Assembly: GCA_012845835.1 (NCBI GenBank)
Contig: JABAKD010000023.1
Coordinates: forward strand, 23,992,108-24,056,107
Origin: Undaria pinnatifida
Lineage: Eukaryota; Sar; Phaeophyceae; Laminariales; Alariaceae
Direction: 5' to 3'
Length of the DNA stretch: 64,000 bases
The notes under the pieces: generated by a model
What the model was told of the DNA's origin: nothing
Database searches by the model: none
The model's input: the letters and a program-made list of their open reading frames with translations, nothing else
Program-made: the position numbers and the translations under genes
Part shown: piece after piece, positions 29,325 to 41,000 of the stretch
Numbering within the stretch: position 1 is the first letter of the stretch
How the letters are laid out: every line of letters starts with the position of its first letter

Positions 29325-32300
29325 CTGTCGAGATAAATAGGAGCAAGTCCGAAAAGGATGCGGGGGTGAGCGCAAGGACACAACCGGTCAACCGGTCGCG
29401 CCAGGGGAGCATCGGACAGCGTCTGACATTCGCGTCACAAAAGCGTGTGCCAACCGCAGCAAATGCTCGTCAAAGTGACACGGCCGCGGCAACACACAAG
29501 AATAGAGCTTACCTCCGCTGCGTACTTACTGGCTCCAACTTTCTCGTACGCTGTTAGGACTGGTTCAAGCGATCTCTTGATGTCGTTTTCGACGTGAGCT
29601 TTCCCCAAAGAAGCGCGTTTGGTGCTTTGCCTGCAGTACGGACGTTGTCGAAAGGTGCCTGTCAGCATTATTCGCAACGGCCGTACGTGTACAATGCAGA
29701 CGAACAAAATGTGCCCAAAAAGGGCGCCAAAAACGAAGACTTCAGAGCATCGTTCCTGCCCGGGGTTGATATGAAACTACCGACACGCCGTGCGCAGTAC
29801 CACACCAAACGAGCAATGGAGCGAAAACCCGGTGGGGACGTTGTGTCACTTACATTCGGGATGCCAGGGCGAGGTCTTCCGCGACTTGTTCGACTCTCTG
29901 CCTCACTTGACGAAACGTCGAGTTTCTCTTCAGGTTCCGGCCGTTCTTTATCGCGCTGAAAATACCCTCAACGCGCTGAGTGGCTGTCATACCCAAGGTC
30001 ATGGTTGTCGGGAAAAAACAGCGCGCCCAATACGTGCGTATGCTGCGAACGGCACGTGCGAGGCGAGAAGGCGCCAGGGACGGTATGTCAAAGGCTTCGT
30101 TGGAAAGAGGAAGAGTTCTTCGCGGCGACCAAGTGTTACGACAAGCGGCCACATATACACTAGGTTGTCCAAAGGGTCGCCTACGCAAATTAAAACCGAA
30201 GACAAAAAGGCGTGCAGAAGCGCCCTCACCTGTATAGGTGCTCGTTGACGTATTTTTCACACGCTGTGCCCTTCACGAGCTGCTTCACGCCCTCCCACAC
30301 GCGATCAAAGGCCTGGAGACGGGAAAAAAAGAAAAACATGCAGTAAGCTCCTGGAGAACAGACGCGACAAACTGCTTTCACAACAACATGAGTCTCCATT
30401 TCATTCAAGGCAGGCGCGCAAAAAAAAAGAACCCAAGTAAAACCCTGTTCCATTGGTACTGCGATCTTCCCACCTCAGTCGATGTCGCATAGGAAGCCGC
30501 CGTGAACCGCCGGAGCAATTCCGTGCATCCTGCTTTTTGCAAGGCCCCCATACAATGCTTCTTGATGTTCTTACAGATGTGCCAGGAGCAGTACAAGTGC
30601 TTCGTGTGAGGAAGAAGCGTCGAGATCGAACTCGTCATTGCTCCGTCGGCATCTGTGATGATTACCTAAGGACGGCCGTGGGAGGTTGGCGCTGTGAACA
30701 TAATATACGTGATGACGGCGATTGAGCAACACCGTTGACACCGAAGCAAACCCGAACTACTCAGTAGGCTCCGCGATCCATTCATTCATCATACAAAAAA
30801 AACGTGAAGACAAGCTCACCTTCGGGTGGCCCCCGCAAATCTCCAGGAAGAACTGGTTTGCGAAGTCGAATGTTTCGCTTTGTTCGTTGCCGAGAAAACC
30901 CTGGGCGAAAACGATGGTCTTATTCTCAGAGTCGACGCCCACATACAAACACAGCTTGAAGTCGTACCTGTCGAAAATGCAGTGTACGTGGGTGGGTCGT
31001 CATCGTTTGCACGGCAATGATTGCCGATCCGGAGGAAAGGCATCTTTTACTACTGGACGAAGCCCTCACACGTACGAACAACGTCGTCACATCAATGGGA
31101 GGGTAGGAGGCAATTGAAGACTTCCACACCCTCCTCACCTGTTGGTGAGACACGTATTGTCCTGGATAACAACACCGCCATAGGTTCTTGCCAGCATAAC
31201 TTGTTCGGGTGAAGCCCACATGATGGACCGTAGCACCTGGTCGGCATCAACATCCCACTTCACGGTCTGCGGTCCTCTTTCCAGCTCCGCCACAAGGTTG
31301 AGAGCGTCTTCGCCCGATGCCCAGCGCCCACGTAGCACCTTCGCCGACAAATTGCGCACCTGCGTGGGACACAGGAGGACAAAGGCGAGGAGGACGCTAC
31401 TGTGTAGTTGTTGCAATCACACAACCGATTTCGTGACATCAACCTACGCGCAAAAGCATAGACGGAAGTCATATGAAACACCCGTTGAGGATACTATCTA
31501 ACCGAGGCGAAGGTAGACAAGATGCTGAGGAGGCGGGGGTTCGATTCACCGCTCGCCCTTCAGCAAAGTACGAAGGGTGTTGTGGTATGTCTCTACGCCA
31601 GTAGTGACATTTTGAATCGGAACGAGGGGACCGACGCCGACACAGGCAACCAAAAATAAACCGTAACTTTCAGAGGTACCGTAATGACCGGTTCACCGTG
31701 TTCACACCTTTCGTGCACCCTGCGGGCCGAGCTTGTACGGCTTCATTTCCTCCGCAACGCAGCGGTAGATGAGGTGTGGTCTCACCCCCCCCAACGTCAT
31801 CTTGCGGATTTGACCCATGCAACGCTTTTCAATCTCATCCACAGGGACCAAGTTCTCTTGCTCGAGTTGGGACGCGCGAGAATCCATATCACAGGCGGCA
31901 GCGTGCTCAAGATGGACCTGAAGAAAACAATGGACGGGAGGGCACAAGTGAGGGCGGACATCGTCCCACACTATTCTGTGTACAGCTCCATATACTTCGA
32001 GGTGCCAATCTCTTCCTCGCCACATCTTCGTCTACACAGACCAATTCACGGTCGGGTCGTATTTACCTTCGTGATTGTCGGTGGGTCTTTGGTGTTCCAG
32101 GCGACAGCCACGCGAAAGTCACACTCGCACTGCACGGCGGAACAATCGCGGTCAAGAGACAGGCACAATCGCACGGCACAAGCCACCAAGGCGCCTGATA
32201 ACGACTCTGTTTGACACAGAGGAATGGATACAGACCCGCGTGTTCCGACGTTGATAACGTATAAACTGCTCTCACCTTCGCACGAGGACAGATCGTCGTC

Positions 32301-35300
32301 GCTGAACCAGTCGTGTTGAGTGTCGCTGTCGTCGTCACTGTTACTGAGGTTCTCGGCGCCGCTGTTATTGCGACCGTCCTCGTGCCATACACCCTCGCTG
32401 ACACACAACTGCAACAATTCGGCCACGTAAGGGTCAAAAATTGTATCGCAGTTGATGGGGTGTGTGCATGGAACAATTTCCATTTTCATCGGTCGACTAA
32501 ACATGCTAGAATACACGATGCCATCAACGAACAGCGCAACGTCTCATGACCCGGCATGGCGCAGTATGACGCGGCAAATTTCCGATACAACAGCATGCTA
32601 ACCATCGTGGTCTTGAATACCTTGTGCTTGACTTCGATCAACTACCTGTGCATTCGAGGCCCGGGCGTCCGTACAACCGACTTGTTGGCGACGGTGCGTT
32701 GTAAGTGGCTCGACAGCTGACGCCAAGGCACCATGGGCCCCCAAACGGAAACTACCTGGGACACACCTTCCTTTCTTGACGCATGAATCGGCGTATCGCA
32801 GACTCAGCACGGTCATATTTACGTCGGGCCTGAGCTGCTGCGACTCTCCCCTTCGCAAGCTCCAGCCGTAGGTTTGAGACTACTGGGACGTAGTTGTACA
32901 TGGCGTCTTGCCCACGCTTCTTCTGCTGGGTTTGGGCAAAGTGGATTTCCTGTTCGGTTGGGACAACAGACGGCACACCGAACGAACAAAATGACATGGT
33001 AATGGCGACCACGTCAATCACAAAAGTTGACCGCGTGGAAACCACTCTGTCGTATTCGCGACAATAAAGCGGATGTGTTACAACCCCCTTTGACTCTGAT
33101 GACTGCGACCTTGCACTCCATCTCACCTTCTTGAGCCTGTGGTATCTGGTCTTGTGCTTTTTTGCGGCGGCCCTGGCCTCGGCCTTCCTCTTCTGAATCG
33201 CATCAAACTCGGCTGCTTGTGCTTCACCACGGCACGAGTCGGAATCCGACCCCCCAACCCACGCCGACCCCCCGAACCACTCAGGTTGTCCCCCGGGATC
33301 CTCCCCCGCTCCAGCCGCCGTCCCTTCGCCATGTGCTGCTGCTGTCTCCGCCCCACCCTCCACCCCACTTTTGTCCTCCATCTCACCTTTCATCCCATCA
33401 CCCTCAGTGCTTCCCGTCCCCAACCCAGTCCCCTCTTCTTCTGTTCCTTCGGCCGCCGCTTCCTTCCCGTCGCCACCTACATTTTCTCCGCCCGCACCAT
33501 CCAACCCACCATCTCCGTCTTTTGCCTCAGCACCTTTCCTCTCCCCCTCCTGCCTCTCACGCTCCCTCTCCCTCTCCTCTTCCTCTTTCTTCTCTTCGCG
33601 CTGTTTCTCTACCTCCCTAACCCTTGCATCCGCCAACTCGTTCTGCTTCAGCCGCAAGTTCTCTGCGACTAAGTCCAGCCTCGCCTGTCGCCTCATGTCC
33701 GCAGCCTTCTCCGCCGCGGATTGCACTTTCTCTGCCGTCGTCGAGCCAAATGTAGCCTCTCGCCTCGCGTTGTAGGCAGCGACTTCGTCATCGAACGCTT
33801 CCTGGAACTTCTCGTCCTAGAGGGAGCGAAACGTTAATGAATGCTCAGCGACCAAAATAGATATGGGATTGTCCGTTGTACCCGTTCTCCCTCATTTTAC
33901 TGTCCGGTTCCCGCATCAACCCTGCGACCCAGGTGGTGTTCGCCGGCAAAGAAACGACGAAAAACATACTACGGTACTGTAACTGTAACTCACTTGAACC
34001 TGGAACAGAGGGGGTGACACCGCGACCACAGGAAAAGGGGGAAACGTGCCGTCCCTCTTCGCAAAAGTTCCGAAGTGGCACCCTGCTTCTAACGTTGTAT
34101 CCTTTCCAACTTCGGGGATGTCGGACAAGTCCTTTTGACGGGCTATCTGGCAGCCGTGCGTTAGCACCACGGCAACCTCCTCGATAAGGCGCTCGCCGCC
34201 GTCTGCTCCAGCTACGCGGTACACAAGCTGGGCTTCGTCCGGCAGAAAGTCTCGGGAATGGCGGTAGTCGTCGACCGTATTCGTGCCCTTCCTACCCGTC
34301 CCGTGAAAAGGCGCTGCCCCCTGCGCATCATACTGCTTCCTGCTCTTCCTATCTATGGGGACGAGCATCTTCACTCGTAGTCGGAGCGCCTGTGAGGCCA
34401 TCAGCATAGTCAAATCACCCCCCCAGCGCTTGGGTTCTCCGAAAAGAGCAACGGAAGCAATAACCATCTTGATGTTGCCTTGGCGAGTCGACAGAACGTC
34501 TCCCTCGCTAGAAAATCTGGCGTACTTCATGACCGCTTGGGGGTAGTAACGCGTGCAATTCCACAGGATGCCACCCTCCGATACAAGCTCCTCCGCGTTT
34601 GCCGCGGTCCATGCGAGGACCGCAAGCTTTAGTGGAGCCCAGTACACATCAGAGCCCCAAATTCCCATCGCCAAGGCCCGCCAGGCACAGTTTCCGTCGC
34701 CGGCGACAAACTTCGCTATCCACCCCTCGTCGCGCACCTCCTTCGGGAGAACCATGGTGCCAAAGTAGTCGTGGGCAATCTTCTCGTCGCACACGTTGGA
34801 AGCAGGGGAGGGTGGATGGGGATTATAACGTACGGGCAAACAACGCAGGCTTCGAAGTGCCGTGCCCAGGCTGGAAGGGGTTGATTTCTATGGCATATCG
34901 CCTTGCAGAAAACGCGTTCACGGTCACTGCAAACAGACGTGTTGGAGATCGCGCTACTTTGCCGGGACCCGGTATTCCAACCGGAGGCCTAAAGTTCTTC
35001 GCGGACAAAAGCGTATCATACACGCCCACCCCCTCGCGGCTACCGGTTACTGTTTCCACAAAAAGCAATATATCCACATTCTCACTGTGAGCTCTAAGAA
35101 AAGATTCTGCATTGGAGTGTGAACCCTCCGCACCTCGTGCTTCGTGTCGTCTTTGTTCTCGCCCACAAGAGACTTTGGCACTGCTGGCAGCTCTCCGCAT
35201 GTCGTTCCGAAAATTTTCTCCACAGCGCATGTGTTCGAAAAGTCCTTCACACGCTCGAATGGTGTTTTCGGTTTCCCCTGTACCCCATTTCCGTCAACCA

Positions 35301-35398
35301 CCGACGCCGTGTCCCGTGCAGGTCTCGGTGCCACCACCCCATTGCAGAAACCTACGAGCTGCCGCAGTAGTTCTAAGGCCTTCGCCTCCGAGATAACA
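28395..35398 (-). CDS. OTU protease - MULE transposase - SWIM fusion gene (overall span)
   Basis: Fourteen exons with GT-AG splice sites, and phases that agree at nearly every junction, code for a protein of about 1,500 residues. Order: N-terminal helical region; OTU-type cysteine protease; Glu/Arg/Gly-rich coiled-coil linker; DNA-binding-like segment; MULE transposase with D (QDNTCLTNR), D (TDADGAM) and E (TQRVEGIF); SWIM zinc finger. The transposase cuts and inserts the element; the OTU domain, known elsewhere for removing ubiquitin or related modifiers, may protect or release transposition complexes (inference). Junction 1-2 (35,134 to about 34,840) is not phase-resolved and may hide another exon. 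No start codon was identified with confidence. Introns are mostly 75-300 bp. Confidence 0.82.
29513..29630 (-). CDS. MULE gene exon 13
   Basis: Acceptor TACTGCAG, donor GAG|GTAAGC. Codes for QSTKRASLGKAHVENDIKRS and LEPVLTAYEKVGASKYAAE. Phase with exon 12 (AT+G) and exon 14 (0) is correct. It is a helical linker between transposase and SWIM domains. Confidence 0.75.
29854..30180 (-). CDS. MULE gene exon 12: end of the catalytic domain
   Basis: Acceptor TTTGCGTAG, donor AAT|GTAAGTG. Contains TYWARCFFPTTMTLGMTATQ followed by RVEGIFSAIKNG. The TQRVEG.FS.IK block carries the conserved Glu that completes the DDE triad in MULE transposases. The following FRQVRQRVEQVAEDLALASR is helical. Confidence 0.82.
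30230..30312 (-). CDS. MULE gene exon 11
   Basis: Acceptor CGTCTCCAG, donor CAG|GTGAGG. A short helical piece, AFDRVWEGVKQLVKGTACEK then YVNEHLY, typical of the insertion between the second Asp and the Glu in MULE transposases. Confidence 0.72.
30474..30665 (-). CDS. MULE gene exon 10: second catalytic Asp
   Basis: Acceptor GTCCTTAG, donor GAG|GTGGGA. Reads VIITDADGAMTSSISTLLPH then LYCSWHICKNIKKH. The I.TD.D.AM and C.WH..KN motifs are hallmarks of the MULE domain. Confidence 0.88.
30820..30967 (-). CDS. MULE gene exon 9: core beta strands
   Basis: Acceptor TTCGACAG, donor AAG|GTGAGC. Reads YDFKLCLYVGVDSENKTIVF then QGFLGNEQSETFDFANQFFL. It joins exon 8 through an Arg codon split AG+G. This is the strand pair between the two catalytic Asp residues. 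Confidence 0.85.
31139..31359 (-). CDS. MULE gene exon 8: first catalytic Asp
   Basis: Acceptor CCCACGCAG, donor CAG|GTGAGG. Reads VLRSIMWASPEQVMLARTYG then GVVIQDNTCLTNR. The D.T..TNRY motif (completed in exon 9) holds the first catalytic Asp. Confidence 0.87.
31708..31917 (-). CDS. MULE gene exon 7: DNA-binding-like segment
   Basis: Acceptor GTTTTCTTCAG, donor AAG|GTGTGA. Starts VHLEHAAACDMDSRASQ, following exon 6, so that the C...H.C arrangement resembles the FAR1/WRKY-GCM1-type zinc finger often preceding MULE domains; then EIEKRCMGQIRKMTLGGVRP, a helical segment. Confidence 0.72.
32067..32194 (-). CDS. MULE gene exon 6: first half of the zinc-binding-like segment
   Basis: Acceptor GTTATCAG, donor AAG|GTAAAT. 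Codes for LVACAVRLCLSLDRDCSAVQ then CECDFRVAVAWNTKDPPTIT. Codon split G+GC with exon 5 restores frame. Confidence 0.72.
32276..32505 (-). CDS. MULE gene exon 5: acidic linker
   Basis: Acceptor GTATTCTAG, donor AAG|GTGAGA. Contains MKMEIVPCTHPINCDTIFDP, then an acidic region (NLSNSDDDSDTQHDWFSDDD). Likely disordered spacer. Confidence 0.68.
32767..32949 (-). CDS. MULE gene exon 4
   Basis: Acceptor CCGAACAG, donor AAG|GTGTGT. Reads EIHFAQTQQKKRGQDAMYNY then NLRLELAKGRVAAAQARRKY, a basic helical region that continues the coiled coil of exon 3. Confidence 0.7.
33127..33816 (-). CDS. MULE gene exon 3: coiled-coil and Gly/Glu-rich linker
   Basis: Acceptor CCCTCTAG, donor AAG|GTGAGA, 230 codons. 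A long charged helix (ARREATFG ... REVEKQREEKKEEEERERE) is followed by a Gly/Glu/Asp-rich region (GDGGLDGAGGENVGGDGKEA) and a second basic helix (KAEARAAAKKHKTRYHRLKK). It probably acts as an oligomerisation arm between protease and transposase (inference). Confidence 0.75.
33994..34840 (-). CDS. MULE gene exon 2: OTU-type cysteine protease domain
   Basis: Donor CAA|GTGAGT; the upper boundary is approximate. It reads KFVAGDGNCAWRALAMGIWG, the D-G-N-C nucleophile box of OTU peptidases, then a helical stretch through NAEELVSEGGILW and later EEVAVVLTHGCQIARQ and GCHFGTF, where the catalytic His would be expected. About 280 residues, a usual OTU-domain size. The Asp/Asn and Cys are present; the His assignment is tentative. 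Confidence 0.8.
35134..35398 (-). CDS. MULE gene exon 1 (first one visible)
   Basis: Acceptor CGGTCAG, donor GAG|GTGCGG. Codes for SEAKALELLRQLVGFCNG, then TPFERVKDFSNTCAVEKIFG and KSLVGENKDDTKHE. No ATG lies at its start, so an upstream exon probably exists between here and the right inverted repeat. I do not recognise the domain. Confidence 0.6.
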
Positions 35399-35578
35399 CT
35401 GACCGAAACAGCGCAGCAACAAAGGACAGGATGGTCTCAGCATCACCCGCCTACAGGATGGTCTCAGCATCACCTGCCTATGTGCATTCTACACCCTGCC
35501 CGTACTGCTGTACTGCTGTAGGCACTACCGTCTACAAGAATTTAGAGTAGTTCCGTCGTAGAAGGATACACGCCGTTT

Positions 35579-35638
<60 letters not shown>

Positions 35639-35640
35639 CA
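35579..35640. repeat. (CAG)20 microsatellite
   Basis: About twenty perfect CAG units inside the MULE, upstream of its gene. Poly-Gln and poly-Ala frames across it are artefacts. Confidence 0.97.
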
Positions 35641-35856
35641 ACGTGCACTTACCAGGGCCGCAATTGGGGCCAGGTGGGGGTGGCCCCCCAAGAGTAGAGG
35701 CGTCATACACACGACGACACGATTACAGCAGTTGTCTGCTATCTCCCTTGACGTTTTGTATCTGAAGACATCAGTGCACCTGCGAAACAAACCCATCCCA
35801 AGAATATGTTCTACTTGGACCGATCTGTAGACATGAGCGCACCTGCGGAGCAACTG

Positions 35857-36056
35857 CATGTGTGCATACCGGAGTATGCCCTGGGGTATGCATACTGCGA
35901 GTACATGGCGCAAACTCCAAATTCAAACTCAAGGCAAAAAGTTCGCGCGGGTAGCAACTGCATGTGTGCATACCGGATGATGTCCTGGGGTATACATACT
36001 GCGAGGACATGGCGCAACTTTCAAATTCAAACACAAGGCAAAAAGTTCGCGCGGGT
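35857..36056. repeat. two ~100-bp direct repeats in the MULE 5' region
   Basis: TGCATGTGTGCATACCGGA ... GGCAAAAAGTTCGCGCGGGT occurs twice in tandem with about ten differences. It lies between the right inverted repeat and the gene, so it may be part of the promoter region. Confidence 0.88.
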
Positions 36057-36239
36057 ACGCGAAACACGCAGAGAGCCTAACTTGACCGGCAGTGACGGCA
36101 ATCTTCGCAACGCCACGCTAGAACAGATTTGACATGGGCCGCTGCACACATGAGACACACCTCCTTTGCGGACGGGAAAGCAATGCGCCGCGGAGATCTT
36201 TGGCGGCTGGCGCGGGTGCCTGTGCTGCCTGTGCTGGGG

Positions 36240-36534
36240 CTGCTGCTGCTGTGGTGACGGCACCACGAAGGGAGCTCGTTCTGGACGATTTTTCCATCTC
36301 CGGCTTCACGACTTGGATATGGAAGGGTCAGTGATGTGCAGACTACGTGCTGCTGTCTGCGGTGGTGTCGGCGTGCCTACAGGGCGCGACATCCAGCCTT
36401 CTTTGCGACCTCAAAGAGAGGTGCATGCTGTGTCCGATAAGCATAAACCAGAGGGTGGAAACCCGGGGATGGAGCTCTTTTGTCCCCTGTGTGTCAAAAA
36501 AATGACACCCACATGTGTGTCATTATCACTCCCC
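36240..36534 (-). repeat. MULE terminal inverted repeat, right
   Basis: Inverted match to 26,449-26,743. Promoter elements for the minus-strand gene would be expected here, but none is recognisable with confidence. Confidence 0.93.
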
Positions 36535-36543
36535 GTAGTAGGG

Positions 36544-36767
36544 TAACGGCCAAACTAGAATACAAATTTGAATTAGGCCGACGTCGTTGTGTCTGCCCCA
36601 GACTCGCCCAAGTGGCCGACGAGATCGGGGCTCACACACGAGCGGCGGAGCAGGAACACAGAGAGAGAGGGAGAGTTGACCCCCCAGTGGCTGCGAGGCT
36701 GGGGACGGAGTATATTGGTCACAGCAGCGCAGCAGATCAGGACAGCGCGTCAACTTGATTTGATCGA
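36544..36767 (+). repeat. split direct repeat A1, right part
   Basis: Identical to bases 69-292 of A2 (42,469-42,692). Together with 26,374-26,441 it makes the full 292-bp A1. The duplicated target GTAGTAGGG (36,535-36,543) precedes it. Confidence 0.92.
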
Positions 36768-37089
36768 TTTCATTTGATCGACTTGAAAATCAGAAGGAGC
36801 TGAACGCAGTATCGGAGAGGTTGCAGAGCTACCTGCAATACGGGCGCGGGAGGTCGGACCTCGGGGAGGATGCACGGGCCTTCAAGGCCCGCACGCTGGA
36901 ATGGGAGACACCGCCGGGCGTCTGTGAGTACACATGGGGCAGCGATACTTGCCCTCGCCGGCTCTGTTCCATGGTGAGTCAGGCAGCGCAGCAGAATCAT
37001 AACCCTCAGACACACCGATCTACGGGTAGACCAGCAGAGGCACGGACAGGAAACTGACCATCAGACCCACACAGCCAGGCCGGCAGACC

Positions 37090-37769
37090 GATGCAGACGC
37101 ACTTACACACAGTCAGCCAGCCAGACAGACAGACAAGCTCACCAGCAGATCCTCAGACAGACAGACAGTCAGACAGACAGACCGGCAGTCAGACAGGCAG
37201 ACAGACTTGCAGGCAGACGGACATAGTTCGGCACGTACCGCCCACCCTGGTAAACCCGCGCGGGCGGCGTGGAGCAGCGCAGCGTTATCAAAACAGGGGA
37301 CCACGGAAGAGTTCGAACCACACGTCTAGCGACAGCTCGACTGTCCAGCTGAACAGGTGGTCAGACACCCCACTTCTTGCCAACCGAACAGTGCCGCGGT
37401 TGCAGAAGGTTTCAAGACAGCAGGCGGGGTTGAGTAGAGGTTCAGTGTACCCCGTGTTGGCTGCAAACCTCCAGACGCACAGACAGACTAACAAGACAGA
37501 CAGACAGACTGAAGACAGACAGACATACAGGCGGACGGACAGGCAGGCAGAAAGACAGGCAGGCAGGCAGACAGGCAGGCAGACAGACAGACAGGCAGAC
37601 AGACAGACAGGCAGGCAGACTGACCGGCAGACAGACAGACAGGCAGGCAGGCAGGCAGGCAGGCAGACAGACAGACAGGCAGGCAGACAGACAGGCAGAC
37701 AGGCAGGCAGACAGACAGGCCGACAGCCAGACAGGCAGGCAGACAGACAGGCAGGCAGACTGACCGGCA

Positions 37770-37802
<33 letters not shown>

Positions 37803-38060
37803 ACAGGCAGACAGACAGACAGGCAGACAGACAGGCAGACAGGCAGGCAGACAGACAGGCCGACAGCCAGACAGGCAGGCAGACAGACAGGCAGGCAGAC
37901 TGACCGGCAGACAGACAGACAGGCAGGCAGGCAGGCAGGCAGACAGACAGACACGTAGGCAGACAGACTCGCAGGCAGACAGACAGACAGACAGACAGGC
38001 AGCCAGACAGACCGGCAGACAGGCAGACAAACATACAGACATGCTGGCAGTCAGGCACAG
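37090..38060. repeat. CAGACAGGCAGG minisatellite inside the YR retroelement
   Basis: Tetranucleotide CAGA/CAGG runs at 37,115-37,220 and 37,475-38,045. Copies of a 240-bp segment (37,225-37,465 and 38,055-38,300) flank the larger run. The Cys/Leu/Ser-rich and Gln/Arg/Thr-rich frames are artefacts. Confidence 0.93.
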
Positions 38061-41000
38061 TCAGGCACGTCCCGCCCACGCTGGTAAACCCGTGTGGGCG
38101 CCGTGCAACAGAACAGAGTTTGTCGAGAAACGAAAGGGACCTACGGACGAGCTCGAACTACACGGCTAGCGACAGCTCGACCGTTCAGCTGAACAGCGGG
38201 CCAGATACCCCACTTCTTGCCACCCGGGCAGTGCCGCGGTGGCAGAAGGTTCAGGACAGCAGGCGGGTGTGAGTAGAGGTTCAGCGTACCCCTTTCGGTT
38301 GTATACTCCGCGGTTAGTTCCGCATATACGCCAAAAGCGCACACCATATCGCACCCACAGGAGTCAAGGGCCAGGAACCCGCTTCCGCGCGCGTCGGCAG
38401 AACCGACGCCGCCGAAGGCTCGTACAGCAGCAGGAGCAGAGGGCCAGACAGTCAGATACCCCACGTCCCGCGTGCGTCGTCAATCTCGTCCACGCAGAAG
38501 GCTCAATCCAGAAGGGCCGTCCACCCTGATTTTTCTCGACTCATCAGACAGTGCAACAGCAAGCAGTAGACTAGTTGACGCGTCATCCCACCCATCGGTA
38601 AGCGGGGGCACTAGTTATCCCTCCGGCACTCTTTCCGATCACATGCATTTCGCAGGACCGCATACGTGGCCGTCGGAGCAGTCCGTTCGCGCCGATACGC
38701 AGAGGGTTTACGGGTCAGCACGCGCGCGGCTTCCTGATGGGGAGTGGCGCAGTCGACCTCCGAACGTACGTACAGCAGAACAGTAGTGGCACGCAGAAAG
38801 GGCTAACCTGAGTGAGGAAAACCTTGACGCCAGAACCCGAGCGGATATCCTGTACCGGCTAGCCGATATCTGCACGACCATGATGAGACAGACAGCGACG
38901 CGACAACACCGTAGTGTAGTGGGGGACGTCGCCCGTTCGGTGGGAGGCGGGTGGAAAAGTCGATCAGCCCGGGTGCAAGAACCTCACCGAGAATTGACCC
39001 GGGTGCCCGACAGACCCAGGTCAGATTCAGAAGTATTTCGGAGACACAAAAGGTTTCGAAGACGTTGACGAACTTGTCACGATCGTCACGGGGGGGGTTC
39101 CCGTGTGCGCAGCAGTAACCAGTACAGAGTTAAACCACGCCTTGCAATACGGTAACCACCGCAGTGCCCTCGAACATCTCCCAGCCATATGGGAGAAGCT
39201 CAGCGAAAATGTTCGATGCGATAAGTGCCTGGTCACACGTGAGTCGTTTCGCAAGACAAATCCATAACCTGAGGGTGTCGCCCCTCGGGGCTGTAGTCAC
39301 CCACAAGGCCAGGATTATCAACGACCTTTCCTTCGAGGTGCGGCACCGGAACAAAAAGGGGGGCCTGAACAGAGACACGATTCCAGACTCCGTTCCCCCG
39401 TGTCTGTGCGCGACAGCCCTTCCGAAGTTCCTCACAGAAATCGTGAGCCTACGCCAAAATACCCTGTAGAGCGCATACTGATGAGCAAGGCAGACGTATC
39501 AGATGCGTTTCGGAATGTTAGAGTCGACCCGGACCAAGCCCACAATCTCTGCTACACGATCGGACCTGGTCGTGATCAAATTTTGGCTGACGTTCGGGGG
39601 TCCGGGTCCCCGGGTTTCTGGGGGGTCATGGCCTCGGCAGCCGAGCACTCGCATTGTCACACGTCGGTACAGTCAGCTCAGCTCCCAGCGAAGGACGTGA
39701 GATGATGTCGCACGTCAAGATCGTAGAACGTTGGGAAGAAGGAGAGCCAACCCGGGTGCCGACGGACGCCAAATCAGAGCGCACCCGGGGCGGGGAGGTT
39801 AGACCCGTTTTTCGTCACGGTGTACGTAGACGATTACCTCTTACTTAGGGTACAGCATTCAGCCTCACAGCGTCCGCCTCATTAGCGTCCGACCACGTGC
39901 TCCTGTTCGGACGAGGCGAAGACGGAGCAACACCGATCCTCGCGCCAAAAAAAAGAGCACGGACTGGGACACCAAGATGGACTAGGTTTCACTGTATACT
40001 CACATACCGTACGTATATCCTACCCGCGCGAGAAAACCGGGGCGATTAGGAGACTCTTGCTCGACCAGTGGCCCTCGAGCAGGAGGTGCGCGATAGTCAA
40101 AGAAGTCCTTAGCATCGCGGGAAAGTTATGGAACCTCACGTACGTAGTCGGAGCAGGCAGATATTCGTATTGAGGTTCTTACGCCTGACGGGCCTCCATG
40201 GCAGGACCAAAAGGCGTCAGAACGGTATCGTGACCTTGGTAAAGAGTTTCACGCAGACCTTCACTTCTGGAGGTGGGCGATAGACACGAGCTCCTACAAG
40301 TCGGAGAAGCTCTCAGCGCGCCTTGTTACTCGACCACGAAACGTCGCCCTAAAAGACACTACTTATCGGACGCCAGTTTTGAAGCGGTTGGGGGGGTACT
40401 GCGTGGAGAAAAAGGTGTACTGGCGTTATGATTTACCCACAGAACTGACAGCCGAACCTAAACGAAAAGCCGAGCTCAACGAAACCCGTACGATCACGAT
40501 CAACCCCCTCGAATTGCTCGGGATGGTCGTGACGGCCTGGGTGACGCTCGAATTTTTAGGGGACACGCCCGAGCGCGACGGGGACCCGGTTCTGATGCGC
40601 GGCGACAACACGGCGGCAGTGTCGTGGGTCTCTCGGTGCGGCGGGGCCAGGGAAAAGTGCGCGGGCCTATCTCATGCGAATGCTCGGCCGCCTTGAAATC
40701 AAGGGGCGGTGGTGCCACCTCGCTAGGCATATCCCGGCGTCCATAACACTCTAGCAGATGGGATATCGCGGTGGCCCCGCAACGTGGTAGGCAGAAAAAA
40801 AAAGTCAAGGAACTCACAAACTCGGACGATTGGTCGGAGCGAGCGATTGGAAAGCACGGGGTAGAGATTTTCAATGTCGTGCTTGGATCAGAATGCGTCG
40901 ATGCTAGTCACGACGAACTGTTATGGAACCTCATACAAACGGTACGGACGGCGCGTGACCCCCTCCGCGGTGACACGCCTCGGGACCCCCTCCCTCGAAA

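Larger units (their letters stand above)
26442..36534 (-). mobile_element. Mutator-like DNA transposon (MULE) with OTU-fusion transposase
   Basis: 10.1 kb. Terminal inverted repeats of about 295 bp (26,449-26,743 and 36,240-36,534) begin GGGGAGTGATAATGACACAC and show only one difference that I could find. A 9-bp target duplication GTAGTAGGG flanks it (26,433-26,441 and 36,535-36,543), and the unoccupied site is seen at 42,460-42,468. Nine bases is the usual MULE duplication. Seven extra bases (TGGGCAG) lie between the left duplication and the inverted repeat. The single gene runs on the minus strand with at least 14 exons and appears open throughout. Near-identical ends and the empty site indicate a very recent insertion, possibly of an autonomous copy. 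Confidence 0.92.

Noticed and set aside
31525-31570. tRNA-like GGGGTTCGATTCACCGC
   Set aside because: Only a T-loop-like motif; no acceptor partner or anticodon arm within 100 bases. It lies in a MULE intron.
37288-38080. Long cysteine/serine/leucine-rich frames (up to 263 codons)
   Set aside because: All are readings of the CAGACAGGCAGG minisatellite; several frames are open at once on both strands.
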